In this document: piece after piece, positions 50,301 to 63,243 of the stretch
How positions within the stretch are numbered: the stretch's first letter is position 1
How the letters are laid out: each line of letters starts with the position of its first letter
Assembly: GCA_026545225.1 (NCBI GenBank)
Contig: CM048845.1
Span: 93,932,533 to 93,996,532 of the forward strand
Source of the DNA: Cornus controversa
Lineage: Eukaryota; Streptophyta; Magnoliopsida; Cornales; Cornaceae
DNA length: 64,000 bases
Direction of reading: 5' to 3'
The notes under the pieces: model-generated
Database searches by the model: none
Seen by the model: only the letters and a program-made list of their open reading frames with translations
Told to the model about the DNA's origin: nothing
Position numbers and translations under genes: made by a program

Positions 50301-51253
50301 AAAGATCAGGGCCGAAATAACGAAAGTCCTTTTTTCATTTTTTAGTTAATTCAACAAAATTCGTTAATTATAGTCTTAAGAGGGCACAATTTGATTCAAT
50401 TTGAGGTAAATTATAACCAAATCAATCAATTTGGTTAAATTTTGAGATTAATTAGAAAAAAAAATCCTTAAAGATTCTATAAAAGGTTGTTACTATCATC
50501 ACGTCCCTTGCATCACGGATTGAGGTTATGTAAAAATATACTATAATATTAATTACATGTCATATCATTTTTTATTTTATTTTTACCAAAATGTCATTTT
50601 TTACATAGGAAATTTGGGAAAACTATGAAAGTCAATTATATATATATAAAAAAAAGTGGTACGGATTACACAAGTATTTCACTTGAATGGAGTTTGAAAG
50701 AGGTAGATACTTAAGTCTCAAAGAAACGCTTGAGTGGAATCCGGAAGAAGTGGATACATAAGTTTAGAAGCCGCGACAAAGAACAACGCAACAAGGTCTG
50801 ACCTCAATTTATTTATTTATTCCATTTGTGTTAACATCATTGTAAAGTTTCAACCTTCATTACCACCATCATCATCCTGGCCTTAATTCCATATGAACAG
50901 GTCGGTCACATGAATTCTCTCTCTTCGATCTTTTATATTACATGTCATTTCCACAAACAATGTTTAATTTTTTAAGTGATTTTTAATGACTTTATCTCAT
51001 GTTATTTTTTATTGTCCTTTCCATATCTTCTTCTATACAATTGTCTATTCGATATATGTATCCAAACTATCTTTTTTCACAAATAGGTGTTACACCTAAT
51101 TTTTTTCTCGCACTCTCATTAAGAAATTATCTCTTTTAATCACTCCAATTATCTACATTAAAATTCTTACTTTCATTACATGAAGGGACTATTCTTGTCT
51201 CTTTTTTAGCGTCCAACACTACACCCTGCGGATCGACCACTCTTAGCCAACAA
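50301..51253. other. Intergenic DNA between ECT and OCT7
   Basis: AT-rich with no gene. 50670-50765 holds two related pieces (ACTTGAATGGAGTTTGAAAG and CTTGAGTGGAATCCGGAAGA). Nothing else was recognised. Confidence 0.5.
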
Positions 51254-51564
51254 CTAAAATTTCAAGAAATAAATTTTATCGATAAGAGATGGGAGAGACC
51301 GTCTGATATTTCTATCTCACTCTCTTTAGCATTCTGTTTAAGGTTGGTAGATGTCATGAATGAGAGTGGAGGGAGGTATGGCCAATATTATGTAACATAT
51401 ATATCTATAATTGAATAGGCTTTGTGAACGTTATTTGTTAAGTAATATATATATGTTACATACCTCCCTCCACTCTCATTCATGACATCTACCAACCTTA
51501 AACAGAAGGCTAAAGACGGTCTCTCCCATCTCTTATCGATAAAATTTATTTCTTGAAATTTTAG
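51254..51564. repeat. 311-bp near-perfect hairpin
   Basis: The left arm (51254 to about 51405) and the right arm (about 51442-51564) are near-identical inverted copies over about 120 nt, including GGTTGGTAGATGTCATGAAT and AGAGATGGGAGAGACCGTCT. The left arm has two extra segments of 18 and about 12 nt. The loop is about 40 nt. There is no clear target duplication. Confidence 0.8.
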
Positions 51565-51879
51565 ATATATATATATATATATATTCTGTTTTTGAGTCGC
51601 ACAAAATGTTTACATGATTGGAATTTTTTTTTTGACCTATAAACCTTTAAATATGATGAAGATAATATTTGAGCCAAGCTCAGCACGGGAACTTTTATGT
51701 CAATTATCTCTCTCTTTCAAGTCATCGTCATTGTTATTATTACAACTAATAGGTAAAACGACTTACCCATCATAACCACTCTCATACATGTAGATCAAAG
51801 GGAATCATCATCAATATGTTCTGTTATTCACAAACACAGTTATCGCTTCTTTTCAAGCTCCATTCTGACTAGCAGTTAG

Positions 51880-51882
<3 letters not shown>

Positions 51883-51957
<75 letters not shown>
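51883..51957 (+). repeat. CT/TA compound microsatellite
   Basis: About 25 CT dinucleotides followed by about 12 TA dinucleotides, some 260 bp beyond the OCT7 stop codon, so possibly in its 3' UTR or just past it. Confidence 0.9.
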
Positions 51958-52214
51958 GAAAGATTTAACTTACTTGGTTGCCACACTACCACTGCAATTA
52001 GACCACAATGAAGAAATGAATTCATTCTCAACCAATATTCATGTCGTTCCGAGGGTGAGAATTGGGTGTGCACATTTAATCCTTTTTAATGCATCCTTCA
52101 AATGAAAAATATCAAACAACAAATACTACATGTGATAATAAACAGCCCCTGTAAGTTGGCTCAATTGTGTGGGGTCCAAGTAATATGAACAAATATTGAT
52201 TGAAGAAGGGAAAA

Positions 52215-55200
52215 TCAGTGATCTATTGGTACAAATGTATTATTGACTACTTTTGAACTACTAGATACAGTATCGCTCAACTCACGGCCCTTTGTTTCTA
52301 AGGGGAAGAGCAGTACACAGATTCCAGAAACAAAGATAACAATCTCAAATAGAACAATGGCTGCAGCTTGATGACAACTGTGAACCAGACCTACTGCCAC
52401 CAGAGGACATAGCATTCCGCCAATTCTTCCCACCGAACTTGCAACTCCGACACCAGTTGTTCTTACTGATGTTGGGTATATCTACGGAAAAAAAAACACA
52501 CACACATATCAGTTGCTTAGCTAAAATGTGCTCTCATATGCCCTTCACAAACACAGAAACATAACCCAAGAATAAAATATTGAAGCCTCAAAAAGGAAAA
52601 TTAAAAGCCCTTTAGTTCAGACCTTCACATCTTTAATCCCATTCTTTCTCTCTTTCAAACTTTTAGGGATAAGAGAGTGGCGGGAAGGGAAGGGGTTCCT
52701 AACTCAATTCCAACACGAGTGTCAGATTTGAGTGTTAAACAGTGAACCATTTTATATTGACACATAGTTCAAATAAGCAGAAAGTGAATTATTTCATCTA
52801 AAGCCAACCCAAAGATAATCTACATGAGATGGCAAGCACAAAATTTTTCGATTTATAACTTCAATAAATATTACTCCTATTATACGTCAAACAAAGAACA
52901 AATAAAGACAATCAGATAAAAAGGAAAGCAGATGAACATGAAAATATAAGACAATATAATTCACAAAACGTGTTACAAATCATCTAAACTCTCAGGAATA
53001 TACATTTGGAATTTATTTTCATGCAACAGAGTCCCGTTTCTTTGTATTTTGTCAAGGAAAAATCAAAAGAAAATGGGTGCAAAAATCTTACTAGGGGAGG
53101 ATTTCCTATAATCTGAGATGAGTGAAGTATTACAAAATCGAAATAGAATGTCAGACACACATGCTATAATTCTACACATATCTTGTCATGCCCGACATGG
53201 TAGGTAACTCCAAAAGTATTTGAGTGTCAATGGAACATAGACAACATTGCTAATAAGGCTACGCTCTCGATAGACTCTACATTGAAATATGATATTATGT
53301 CCTCATGTTTTCCATAATTTCGTGTTTGTGTGGTTTTGGATACGGAAAAAGCTAAAATAAGGTTGCCAATAGGTCTACCCCTTCAGATTAATCTGAATAG
53401 AAACAATTGACATCTCACTCGTGTTTCATAATTTCTTGTTCGTTTGGCGTTGGATATGAGGCCAAAACCCTTCCAACAAGTAGGAAAAGTTGGAGTGGCT
53501 CATGGGTTCAAATTTATATTTGAGCAGAAAAGGGGAGGGGGAGGGGAGCACTGGCAGGTTAAAAAGATGATCACAAAGTAATCCATAAAACTTACCTCTG
53601 GAGCATATATATAGACTATTGTGAAGGTTGCCGTAATGCATATGCGAGCTCCAAACAGAAGAACAGTTGTTAAACCCTGAGGCTGATGGAATACCAACGG
53701 GAGCAGGAAAATGCAACATATGAAGAACATAGCAGACATCGAGAGCTTACGACCAAGTTTATCGACAGTGGCAGCTGATATGAGGAGCCCAGGGAACTCT
53801 TGAAACAAATTATCCAATCAAATGAGAATGTAAATATTTTTTCATACTAATTAAAAAAAAAAAGTAGAACTAGTCATGTCAATGGATCGGATTTTGATCC
53901 GTATCCTATTCCTACAAGTCCAATATGGAATAAAATGTTAAATTCAATAACCCATTAGCGATTTGAATTTGACATAGTATAGTATATATCATATTACACA
54001 TACATTATCTAATGCCACGATATATAAATCCTAATTTTTTTCTCTTCTTTTTCCCTCTCTCTTTCTTACTCATTATATTTTTCTTTAACAGAGTCAAAGA
54101 TCCAAATTTTCTTTTCTTTTTTTGCACCCAAATTTTCATCTTGTCTCTCTTTTATTTTTCTTTGTTTTCCCATCTCTTTTGACATTATTATTATTATTTT
54201 TAATAAAAACTACACATCTTAATAAATCGGGTTATTGAATCAGATATCCAATCACAAGTAAATCAGATATGGATACATTAATAGATAATCCATCGGATTT
54301 GGATCAGATCGATGTATATTCCTTAATGGATTTGGATTGGAGCCTGATCCAATCCGTTGACATGTCTTAAACAACTAAAGCATAGAGATAGCTATACCTG
54401 CAAAACTAGTGATGAAAATATCACTGTAGCTAATATCCTGGGACTTTTCTGATTGCAACTCAGTTGGCCTACATTTATTATGTCCATTGTTCAATTCTGT
54501 GGTCAGCAGAACGAGGCCATAATATGAGAATGCATTCCCAAAGAATACCACCCATAATATCAAGGTAGACTTGATTAATTCTGGTGAAAGAAGCACAAAC
54601 AGTGACGAGACATCTCCCTTTTCTGAATCCTTACATTCGGCAGTTATATTTTCATTATTTCCAGGTGAGAGTAAGTGTGCATCTTCTGATGCAGTACACT
54701 TTCCATTTAGCTCAATTTGGTGATCAGAAACAAGAATGCCGGGAGGGAGTTTTGTTCGGTTCATCCTTGCCACTTTCTCCAAAACACTAAGTGCATCATT
54801 TGTTCTTCCTTTCATGCATAAATACCTCGGTGACTCAGGTGTCACACGATAGAACAGTAGGAGCAGAGATGAAGGAATAGCAGACAGTGCAAGCAGCCAC
54901 CTCCAACCCAATGTTGGCATAACAAACTGCAAAGAACACAGCAAGATAATGAAGATTTAGAAACAAAAGCTTTTCTTTGAATAGATAGAGTAGCTATTTT
55001 AAATTTGAATAAGAAAATAGTCTTCTCCAATTCTTTGCCATACAATTGTTACTTATTCAACAGTTATTCAATGATTCCATATTGATATAACCATAGCAAG
55101 TTACTACATTATTTTGCCACTCACATGGAATGACCCAATGAACCCTGCCATGAACCCCAATTGCTAAATCCCGCTGCCTAACAATTGCCCATTAACATAA

Positions 55201-58200
55201 ACAACTTCTATCTTTATTTAGATGAAAATTTGCCAAAAGCCATTATAGCACTGTGGTTAAGTGCAGACATGGATTTAAAAAGGAGATGTGTGGTCAGGGA
55301 TGGAATTCTTACGTACTCAAAAAAAGATAATAATAAAAAACTGAATATTGAACAAATAAAAAAATCACAAAACATAAAGGCTTATGGATGGTCATACACT
55401 CATACCAATTCTTATCCTTGGAACCAAAAATTTTGTACATGTACTTTAACCATCTATAGTATTGGGCCTATTGGCAATAAGCAACACTGTATATCCCTTT
55501 AGTGACTTGTTTAAAGATCATAAACACAACAGAGAACATGACATGATTACGATCATACCCATGCAAGTGATGCCTCAAGAACAGTTCCAAGAGTCCAAAA
55601 AGCAGAAAAAACAACCATCCAAGTGCCTCTATTTGGAGCAGGAATGAATTCTAAAAACCAGGATGAAAGTACAGGCCCACCTCCCAAACCAATACCAACC
55701 AAACAACGAAGAATAATCAGTGAAATATAATTTGGAGCAAAAGCACTTAGAAAACCAGCTCCAGCAGTAACTATTGCTGTTATGAGGAATCCTTTCCTGT
55801 AAGAATAGAAATTAAAAAAAAAAAAAGAAGCAGAAACAAGAAAATTTATCAAACTCATTGAAGAAGAAGCATCGATTCTAGTTTCTCATAAATATAAGTT
55901 AAAGCCATGATCAAAAAAGGAAGTGGCAAACTGAAAGCAGCAGATTCAAAATTTCAGAGTAGCGCAGAGAAGGATGAAGCAGCTTTTAACTGCCATCAAC
56001 TCTAAAAGCCTAAGTTGTTGAGAGGGTGAAACTTATTTATATATCCTCTACATGCCCTCTCATGTGTGGCCAGATTTCAGTCCAAAATGTCTATTAATTA
56101 TAATTGTCTAGGTGACGGCATTGTTTGAACTCAAGACTTTGTCTGCTCTGATACCATGTTAACCACCATCTATTCTAAAAGCTTGAGTTGTTAGAGAAGG
56201 TGTAACTTAATTATATATGTCCTCTAAAGAAGCTAGGTTGTAATAGAAGAGCATATTAGGAAGCATTATTGGAACAGTACAATTAGCATAAAAGAATCAT
56301 TTTTTAACACTACAACTAGAATAAAAGGTTTGGATCCCGGCTCTAGATGAAGAGGGCCTGGCAGCCATTGAGGCAGAGTCCCAAGAGAGTCAAGTATTTT
56401 ACTTTTTTTGTATAGCATTCATTTTTTAATAATTGAGAAAAGTAGAAACATTGAAGCACCAAGATCCAGACAAGAAAAGAACATTGGCCTTCACATTTCC
56501 ATTACAAGTTATGATATGATAGTGAGGAATTAATACCGTAATTAACCATATACTACTGGTCAGTATTAAATCATCGAGCACTTGACAATTTTAGGGGCGT
56601 TCACTAACGGGAAACGTTTCCTGTTGTCGGAGCTTTTGGGTTAAGTACACGTTCCTCGTTTATAACGTATCAGCGCCTCACTCTCTTCACAACGCGTCTC
56701 TCCTCATCTCTCTTCACTGTACCAAGCAGATCAACGATTTTTATGACAACGGGTCGGAAAGTTTCCAGATCTGTTCTCTCTTCTTGAAAAAGTGCGTCCT
56801 CTCTTCTCTCTCTCCTCTGTTCTTTGTTCACGATCCCAAATCTGTGAATCAGGGACTTGATCTATTGTTAATTTGTTTGTTAAATGCTATTTCCTACAAC
56901 GGAACATCCCAAAAAGGAGAAATTTGAGAAAATAATAAATCAAAGTTCAAATGATTTAAAGAAGAAAGGACTCTACTAGAAGATAGAGTTCTACGATCCC
57001 TTTTAACTTTTTAAGGTTTCCCTTGTATACGCGTGTATATATACGTGTCCTACAATTTTCTCTGATGTTCTTTGCATGCCAAAAGAAGACTTGTAGGGTT
57101 TTATATTCTCTCTCTATATACATCTCTACTCCATATATCTTGCCCCGTTTTTTTTTTCTTTTTTTGATTGCTATATATATACGGTATAACCACCAAGGGC
57201 TGTAGCCTAGTGGTACTTCCTCGCCTTCTAAAGTTGAAGGTCAAGGGTTCAAGTCCTCCGTAGGGGCAAAGTGGGTGACTTTTGCCAAGGTAAAAAATAA
57301 AAAATATATGTACGATATACAGATTTATCGACTTAGTGTGATAATGCATGGTTAATTGGAACAAAAATGGGTTACTTATGAAACTGGTTTTGAATAAATC
57401 AGGTGCGAGTTGTATGGGTTGTCATTTTCAAGCAGAAGGATCCATTACTATTATTAGTAGTAGTAGAAGCAGTAGGTTGGACTTTCAAGTTAACTTGATT
57501 TTGATCTGTTGTTAATTTATTCTTTTCTTGTTATAATTTGTTTGTTTAATGTGTGTGTATATAACTATATACATAAAGATTTCTTTTCTAAAGTTTTGTG
57601 GAGTAGTCTCAGATTAATTGGATATCTGGAATTGTGGCTCAAGGATCTTCTTTTAGGTAGGGTATGGGAATCTAGGTGTGATGCTGAGTTGCACTTCTTC
57701 TTCTTCTACCTTTCTTCTTCCTCTTTTTTTGAAACAGGAACCCTTCCAACCACCGGCCCTTTGGACTTATGGCTTCTTCCTCTTATTTTTTTCCTTGGTT
57801 TTCTACACTTTTAAGCCTTTAAAACCCACAAACAGAGTTCTTTCAACCTCATTTCTACCTTTAATTGCCCTTCCTTGCCAAATCATAATCTTTGTGGGTT
57901 TTGAAGGCTTAAAAGTGTAGAAAACCAAGGAAAAAATAAGAGGAATAAGAAAGGTAAAAGAAGAAGAAGCACAACTCGACATCACACCCAGATTCCCATA
58001 CTCTACCCAAAAGAAGATCCTTGAGCCACAATTCTAGATGTCCAATTAATATGAGACAGCTCTTTCAACCTCATTTCTACCTTTAATTGTCCTTCTTTGC
58101 CAAATCCTAATCTTTGTGGGTTTTGAAGGCTTAAAAGTGCAGAAAACCAAGGAAAAAATAAGAGGAAGAAGAAAGGCAGAAGAATCGCAGGTCGGCATCA

Positions 58201-60539
58201 CACCTAGATTCCCATACTCCACCCAAAAGATCCTTGAGCCACAATTCCAGATGTCGACTATCCTCCAAAAACTTTAGAAAAGAAATTTATATGTATCTAG
58301 TTATATACACACACATTAAACAAACAAATTATAACAAGAAAAGAATAAATTAACAACAGATCAATATCAAGTTAACTTGAAAGTCCAACCTACTACTATT
58401 GCTAATAATAGTAATGGAGCCTTCTGCTTGAAATTGTCAACCCATACAACTCAGACCCGATTTATTCAAATCCAAAACCAGTTTCACGAGTAACCCATTT
58501 CTGTTCCAGTTAACCATGCCATTATCACACTAGTCCGACAAAAATCATCGATTAAATCTATATACCGTACATATATAGCGATCAGAAAAAGGGAAAGAAA
58601 AAAACAGGGCAAGATATATAATGGAGTAGAGATGTATATAGAGAGAGAATATAAAACCCTAGAAGTCTTCTTCGTATGCAAAGAAGAGAAGAGAAAATTA
58701 TAGGACAAGTATATACACACACTACGACACACGCATGCATATAACTGGGAAACCTTAAAAGGGATAGTAGAACTCTATCTTCTAGTAGAGTCATTTCCTC
58801 TCTAAATCATTCGAACTTGGCATATCATTTTCCCTTTTGGGATGTTCCATTGCAGGAAATAACATTTAACAAACAAATTAACAACAAATCAAGGCCCCGA
58901 TTCACAGATATGGGACGTGAACAATAGAACAGAGGAGAGAGAAAAAGAGAGAAGAGAGGATGCACTTTTCCGGGAAGAGAGAACAGATCTGGAAGCTTTT
59001 CGGCCAGTCATCATTTCATTTTGGTTGTCGCAAGAGAGAGATGAGTCGGAATCGTTGATCTGCTTGGTACAATGAAGAGAGATGAAGGGAGGAGTGAGAA
59101 GAGAGGCGTTGATACGTTATAAACGAGAAACGTGTACTTAACCCAAAAGCTTCGCTATAGTGTCCCGCTACAATGACGAAAACGTTTTGACTTCTAGAGT
59201 GAAAAGACACGGGAAATATATTTTTGATGTTTCCTCTTTTCTTCACAAAAATGAAAAACGTTTTCCACTATAGAAAAACAAAAACATATTACTAAACATG
59301 ATTTTTGTTCCTGTTCTCCTTTTTGAGGGTTGACAACAGAAAAGAGGAAACGTTTCCCGTTAGTGAACGACCCCTAACTACCAAAAAAAACACAAACCAA
59401 ATGCCTAGTACCCTGAACAGAAACTAGCTACAACAGCCACACAGCCAGAAACAAAACAAACTAAGATAAAACCACAGTATTAAAGCTAAGCCGACAACCA
59501 CTTGCTCTAAGTCTTCATCGAGTTCTGGGTGATGCAGAAGGCCCATCTCAGACAAACTACAATTTGGAAAAAGCTACCAAGATCCCTACAGAGAATGCTA
59601 GTGCTGCAGCCAGAATTAGTCTGCAGCAGAGACCCAAAAATAACCGCACTTGCCACACTTGTTGGAGCCATGGAGATGGTTTGAGACTCTGAAAGATTTC
59701 CTGCTTTAAAGAATTTTATGTCTTTCTACTGATTTTTGTACAATCGATCATTCGTTTTTAACCAGATGTAATATACAGCAGCATAGATAGTCAGTTTACC
59801 CAGCACACTTTCAAAGCTTATTTCCCCTCAAATGTGAATTTTAAACATGTAAACTAAAAGTAATCATTGGTATGCACATTCCTGTAATCAATCTCCAGAT
59901 GTAATGTAAGAAGCTGGGGAAGTATACATAGTTCTTTCAAATTGTAACTGTCAAATATAATTGCCTACAGAGTCATTCTAAGGTACCCTAAAACCGTTGT
60001 AATTGACATTTAAATTGCCTTGCTCAATCTAATAGATGGTACCTCTTACAGGAAAAAGTGCAGGAAGTGGATGACAAGTAGAAGCCACAGATTGAGCATT
60101 TATACCCCTTTTCATTTTATTTTAGTAATTCACATGTATTGTTACAGATAATATGCTAGAAGGCCTCTTTTTAAATATTGGACAATCTAGAACAGAAGGC
60201 TGTATCAATAAGTGAAGATCATCCACAGAAAGTAAGAAAAAGGAAACTATCTCACCTCCTCCCGTGGTTATCAGAAACAATGCCCCATGAATATGCTCCA
60301 ACCAGCATGCCAGCAAAAACCACGCTGGTTATAAGGCTTTGTTCATGAGAAGAAAGACCCCACTGAGACTGAACTGCTGGTCCTACAAAAGAGAGAAGCA
60401 TCATTTCCATAGCTTCTGAAACCCAACCCATCCCAGCATAAGCAAGTACGAGAATTTGGAAATTTCCAAAACCCATGGCGACAAGTGCCTCATCGACAGT
60501 GTACATTTGACTCTCATCTCCTTGACTTTCTTCTCCCAT
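52215..60539 (-). CDS. OCT7: Organic cation/carnitine transporter 7-like MFS transporter (NiaP type)
   Basis: Five coding exons with clean GT-AG junctions: 60256-60539, 55559-55796, 54398-54926, 53596-53798, 52215-52481. They total 1521 nt, or 506 aa, close to the Arabidopsis protein's size as I recall it. It is a 12-helix major facilitator of the sugar/organic ion type. The N-half signature SDNHGRRKG follows helix 2 (residues 89-97), and the symmetrical DKLGRK (363-368) is in the C-half. Other family-typical runs are [50 protein letters not shown] and [14 protein letters not shown] hydrophilic loop (about 235-290) lies between the halves. The plant homolog NiaP transports nicotinate and related compounds; carnitine/cation activity is inferred from the family name. 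The ATG sits directly after an AG acceptor, so a 5'-UTR intron is likely. Intron 1 (4.5 kb) contains a TRIM and a 2.8-kb foldback. Confidence 0.95.
55985..56228 (-). mobile_element. TRIM-like fragment in OCT7 intron 1
   Basis: Two direct copies of an LTR-like sequence in - orientation (about 55985-56048 and 56157-56228, both with ATCWAYTCTAAAAGC). The PBS complement CTCTGATACCATG lies at 56147-56158 beside the second. Same family as 47174-47657. Confidence 0.6.
57189..57304 (+). mobile_element. tRNA-derived SINE in the left foldback arm
   Basis: Contains an A-box-like TGTAGCCTAGTGGTA and a B box GGGTTCAAGTCC at tRNA-like spacing, ending in an A-rich tail. Imperfect duplications TATATATACGGTATA (57174-57188) and TATATGTACGATATA (57305-57319) flank it. 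The right foldback arm has the uninterrupted empty site near 58560-58580. Confidence 0.8.
57838..58265 (+). repeat. 215-bp tandem duplication in the right foldback arm
   Basis: 57838-58052 and 58053-58265 are direct copies. Both start TCTTTCAACCTCATTTCTAC, pass through AAGGCTTAAAAGTG and end with TTGAGCCACAATTC followed by AGATGTC. Confidence 0.75.
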
Positions 60540-63243
60540 CTACAAAATCAGAAAAAACATAAAAAAAATTCATTCATGGTTTAGAAATACACGTTGAAGG
60601 TTGCTTCATAGCACAGCACGTGATAGATTATTTCACATGAAACACTGCCAAAAACTTACTGGTAAAGTGTCATGTTTCTTCTTCAACAAAACTATGAATA
60701 TCATGGGATATGAGATACCATTACAAGAACAAGCAAATTAGTAAAGGCTTAAACTCCTGGTGCAGAGTGATACCAATTTTCTAATCTCCACAGTAGTCAT
60801 GATTGCTCACAATATTGAAAAGGATATATAACCTAAATAAGTCCCTTTGATTGCATATTTCCGGACCACTTTCTAAAGCATGTTTACCAAAGTTTCCTGA
60901 TGATTATGTTGTTTCTATGTTGAACTTTTATGAGGAAATATGTACCTAATTCCATAAGGAACTTCATTTTCTGTAATAAGCCTCAAGCTGACTGCAATAT
61001 AGAATATCAATCATAGAATATAAAGCAAGAGCATACATGATAGCAGGCTCAGATATAGGAGAGCAGAAGCAATTATTCTCAGGAGGTTCAAAGTTCAAGA
61101 CATGTTAAAATTGTCCTTTATGAGCACATGAATGTGCATAGATGCATGCACGTATCAGCTACTACTTTGATAGCTCCAGACGGACATCCAAGGTGGCCTT
61201 ACAATTAGGGGCTGGAGCCTCCAGATATATATTCACAAAACAAGTATAATCAAGCATGTGTATATATAATATGTAGACACAAGTGCTTGCAAGAGTGGCA
61301 GCAAAGGGCATCTCAGGGACCTCATCTTTAGGAGATTGGAAATTTAAAAATTAATAAGTGCAACATTTATAATATTACAGAAGAATTTGTAAAAGATATA
61401 TCTGGAATTAAAAATAATCAATAGAAAAATATACTCAAGTTATGTTTGAGTACAAATTAGATGATCGCTCTTTAAATATTAAAATTTGAGCAAGAATGCA
61501 ATTGATATCTAGTTTCTTAGACCTATCTGAAGATTTGCGATTGGAATACGTTCTTACATTATAGATTATTTTTTAGATTCCTATTTTGGCTTGCTATTGA
61601 TTTGATTCTCTCTCTAGTTTATGAGAGCCTTTGTCATAGTACACATTATCACCCAAAATGCAACAACTAAATACGAACTGTCATGTCTTTCCTTTAAGTA
61701 TATAAAAAATGTGTGAGGATTTTTCCCCTTCCCATTAACCTTAACGATATTTTTATGTAAAAAGAAAAAGTAAGCATTGCTGTTACAAATCCAAGCCATC
61801 CTTCACATCTTCATGTTTATTAAGATTTACTCCATCATTCGCTCACATATTTTCTTCAAAATAGCTCATAACTTCATAAGTGTAATCCAACTTTAATTGG
61901 AGAATTCAGAACAATATACTAATTATAAATGACTAAAGTACTTGAAGTGGCAACCCAATTAAAGATAAGAACTATGAGTAATGCTAGCTTTCTGATCTAA
62001 GAGATAAAAGGCTCGAGGTATAAGCTAAATCCATCGCAAGCTCTAATAATTACCAGAAAATATATATTTTCATAATCAACTTTCTGATAGTTAAAAAACT
62101 TCTTTCAACATGTTAAAAAGTTCTAGCTTTTAATATATGAATGGAAACCTAATAGCCATTTTGAAACAATGTATTTTCCATGAAGCTCATCAAAATTCAT
62201 TGAGACACAATCTTCCTTTTTTCAGAGAAAGTAACGCGACCCAATTTCACAGAAGTATTGGAATACATGAACTTGTTGAAGTTCATATAAGAAACCAATA
62301 AACTCCTATTGATAGACTTCAAATGTTGCTAAAACTTATAACTCACCAAACTGATCTGATTGGTTGAGAAATTTATTCCCCAAGACACACCAAATAGAAG
62401 AATATCTTTTCAATACTCAAAATGTCTATGTCACAAAATGTGAATGAATTTTTATTCGTTAACAAATTAATTGTGATCCACCACAGAACCAAGTTGATTT
62501 CTCAAAAATTATAAGCTGATGGAGTATGGCGTATTAATTAATCAATTATTAGTAATTTGGGAGGTGATTCCACCTGCTTATTATTTTAGTAGCCTCAATT
62601 TTGCATCTAGATAAGTCATATGTAACAATTATTACCAATATTTTAGCATTTCCATAAAGGCAACACCTTAAAAGAAGTTATCCGTGCTCAAATATCATCA
62701 ATTGTGTGGCAGTTCTGCAGATATTTGCATCTATACATTATTTGCTTGTAACATTGAAGTTCAAGTAAATTATTGTGGCAAAGTCGACATAGAAAAAAGA
62801 AAAGAAAAGAAAAGAAAGAACATTAGGTACAACATTTCCATGGTACAACCACTGTGCCCTTGTTAGGTTTTCATAATATGTGAAGGAAGGGAAGAAAAAT
62901 TCATAGGAATATCTGAACATTAGGTTTTCAGAATATGTGAAGTGATTTGGAATAGGATGCACATGTGTGTGTGTTAGAAGTGAGTAAACAGAGGGAAATG
63001 TGGAAATTCCAAGCATAAGGAGAAGTGGCAAACACTTTATATATGTTTTCTTGTTATACAGATAGGATCTAAGAATTGAATCTTCTTCTCTAAAGAGTTC
63101 CTCTTCTTCTTCTTCTTCATACAATTACCATTAATATAAATAAATAAATAAACAAACAAGTAACAGCATATTCATCAAACCATGTAATTCACAACCAGAA
63201 AATATTAAGAAATGAAATGAATTGAAGATAAACAAATACCAAC
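60540..63243 (-). other. Probable 5'-UTR intron of OCT7
   Basis: The OCT7 ATG is immediately preceded (- strand) by a pyrimidine-rich tract and TTTTGTAG, a good splice acceptor. A donor candidate (CAGGTTGGTATTT) lies at about 63238-63246. The intervening 2.7 kb is AT-rich, with no gene or obvious complete transposon. Inferred from sequence only. Confidence 0.4.

Larger units (their letters stand above)
56591..59377. mobile_element. 2.8-kb foldback element in OCT7 intron 1
   Basis: The outer ends are inverted: TTAGGGGCGTTCACTAACGG on the left and CCGTTAGTGAACGACCCCTAA on the right. Inverted similarity continues through both arms (about 56591-57837 and 57890-59377) to a loop of about 50 nt. 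Examples inside are GGTTAAGTACACG / CGTGTACTTAACC and TTTGTGGGTTTTGAAGGCTT in the right arm against its complement in the left. The left arm holds a SINE and the right arm a tandem duplication that the other arm lacks. No transposase or clear target duplication is seen. A Foldback/MULE-like or hAT-derived snapback element is most likely. Confidence 0.8.

Noticed and set aside
57189..57260. Possible tRNA gene
   Set aside because: A and B boxes are present, but the flanks are an A-rich tail and a target duplication, and no cloverleaf with a paired acceptor stem is evident. A SINE explains it better.
56583..59385. hAT-type 8-bp duplication around the OCT7 foldback
   Set aside because: The termini resemble TAGGGG hAT ends, but the 8 bases on each side do not match, so no superfamily was assigned.
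62738..63124. 128-codon - strand frame upstream of OCT7
   Set aside because: Begins in a TTC repeat encoding poly-Glu and has no domain. It lies in the inferred 5'-UTR intron.
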